A stretch of DNA of 33,264 nucleotides from Bacteroidetes bacterium SW_4_67_19 (GTDB lineage Bacteria > Bacteroidota > Rhodothermia > Rhodothermales > Salinibacteraceae). Where the stretch lies: NCBI GenBank assembly GCA_003023275.1, contig PXTX01000039.1, forward strand, positions 1-33,264, written 5' to 3'. Made by a program: the position numbers and the translations under genes. Shown here piece after piece: positions 32,789-33,264 of this stretch. How positions within the stretch are numbered: position 1 is the stretch's first letter; the number at the start of each line of letters is the position of its first letter. The notes beneath the pieces are model-generated. The model did not search any database, had not been told where the DNA came from, and worked only from the letters and a program-made list of their open reading frames with translations.

Positions 32789-32966
32789 GAAGGGGAGCGG
32801 AAGCGTCCGTTCGCGCCTTCACGAGCCTCAAGGACCGGGGGCGCCTGCAAAGGAGCAGGGGCTCCTGTGACGGACGAACGGCGGCAGGTGACGCCTCTCC
32901 ATTTCAGCGGCCACGCGCGTCGCCTGTCGCTGCTCGTCTCCCCGGCGCCGTCGCGGGGCGGCGCTC

Positions 32967-33264
32967 CTACCGCGCGGCCGTCTGCGCGCTGCCCTGCGCT
33001 GCCCCGCCATCCTCCTGCACGGAGTCCGACGGCGGCACCCACCTGGCCACCAGCTGGCGGTGGTTGCGAATCCACTCGCGCGCCGCGCCCATCTGGTCGG
33101 TCACGTCGCTGTTGGGGCGGAAAGGCTCCATGAGCGACTCCAGCGCCTCGTCGCCGACGTTGACGTTGTCGAAGAACTGCACGACGCGCTCGGAATAGCG
33201 GTTGGCGAAGCTCGTGTCCGCGACCATAACGACTTGCTCGGGCTTTCCGAAGACCGGCGACTGG
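32967..33264 (-). CDS. Glycine betaine/proline-type ABC substrate-binding protein, C-terminal part
   Basis: Open to the right edge; 98 residues visible, ending at 32,967. The chain reads QSPVFGKPEQVVMVADTSFA, then RYSERVVQFFDNVNVGDEAL and AAREWIRNHRQLVARWV. This matches the closing helices of OpuAC/ProX-like binding proteins, in which an '...A..WI..N...V..W' helix packs on the periplasmic lobe. Such proteins bind glycine betaine or choline for osmoprotection in salt-tolerant bacteria. The final 20 residues after RWVPPSDS are a Gln/Ala-rich tail that many family members lack. The permease and ATPase genes would lie outside the window. Confidence 0.72.
   Translation of the reverse strand, partial: QSPVFGKPEQVVMVADTSFANRYSERVVQFFDNVNVGDEALESLMEPFRPNSDVTDQMGAAREWIRNHRQLVARWVPPSDSVQEDGGAAQGSAQTAAR

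Overview
The window is GC-rich bacterial chromosome with densely packed genes on both strands. The proteins are rich in Asp/Glu, several predicted exported proteins start with classical lipoboxes or signal peptides, and the gene set (Lrp/AsnC next to a type I glutamine synthetase, a DUF493 protein, a paired M16 peptidase operon, ClpX, Omp85, arabinofuranosidases) resembles Rhodothermaeota/Bacteroidota of the Salinibacter type. That placement is an inference from composition and gene style, not from a marker gene. No rRNA, tRNA, CRISPR array, transposase or phage gene was recognised.

Layout. 1-7,885 is a minus-strand block: a truncated RDD membrane protein, one open frame joining an arginine-deiminase-like protein to TadA, an Omp85 (BamA/TamA-like) outer-membrane protein, a YihY/BrkB membrane protein and ClpX. 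7,886-8,534 is a gene-poor stretch with an orphan minus-strand terminator, a tiny ORF and an operator-like dyad. 8,535-10,764 is a plus-strand regulator + glnA unit closed by a strong terminator. 10,894-11,934 (minus) carries a lipoprotein and a DUF493 protein. 12,216-16,134 (plus) is a two-gene M16 peptidase operon with one catalytic and one HxxEH-less lipoprotein partner. 16,230-19,567 (minus) holds a phasin fused to DUF2188, L-2-hydroxyglutarate oxidase and a frameshifted CapA pseudogene. 19,743-20,822 is a GH113-like lipoprotein; 20,835-21,246 (minus) a coiled-coil/membrane protein split by a frameshift; 21,620-25,210 SMC; then two small conserved-looking proteins, a TxGxGD ion channel, a tandem pair of GH51 arabinofuranosidases (27,742-31,213), an AI-2E family permease, a small tail-anchored protein and the C-terminal end of a glycine-betaine-type ABC binding protein.

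The most notable thing is a GC-rich interspersed repeat. A perfect 49-bp core occurs at 1,049-1,097 and, inverted, at 21,439-21,487; an adjoining roughly 19-30 bp module occurs at 1,031-1,060, 1,096-1,114 and 21,636-21,665. At both loci the repeat sits where a conserved protein loses a terminus: the arginine-deiminase-like protein loses the segment that should carry its nucleophilic Cys and becomes continuous with TadA, and SMC loses its conserved N-terminal strand immediately before residue 'TTLDFAPG'. Either a repeat family is remodelling gene ends here, or repeats have caused mis-joins in the assembly; both are testable.

Functionally the window mixes housekeeping (TadA, ClpX, SMC, Omp85, GlnA) with polysaccharide use (two GH51 enzymes and a GH113-like lipoprotein), storage-granule biology (phasin), envelope proteolysis (M16 pair) and solute transport. 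Three loci show decay or frame damage: the arginine-deiminase end, CapA and the coiled-coil gene.
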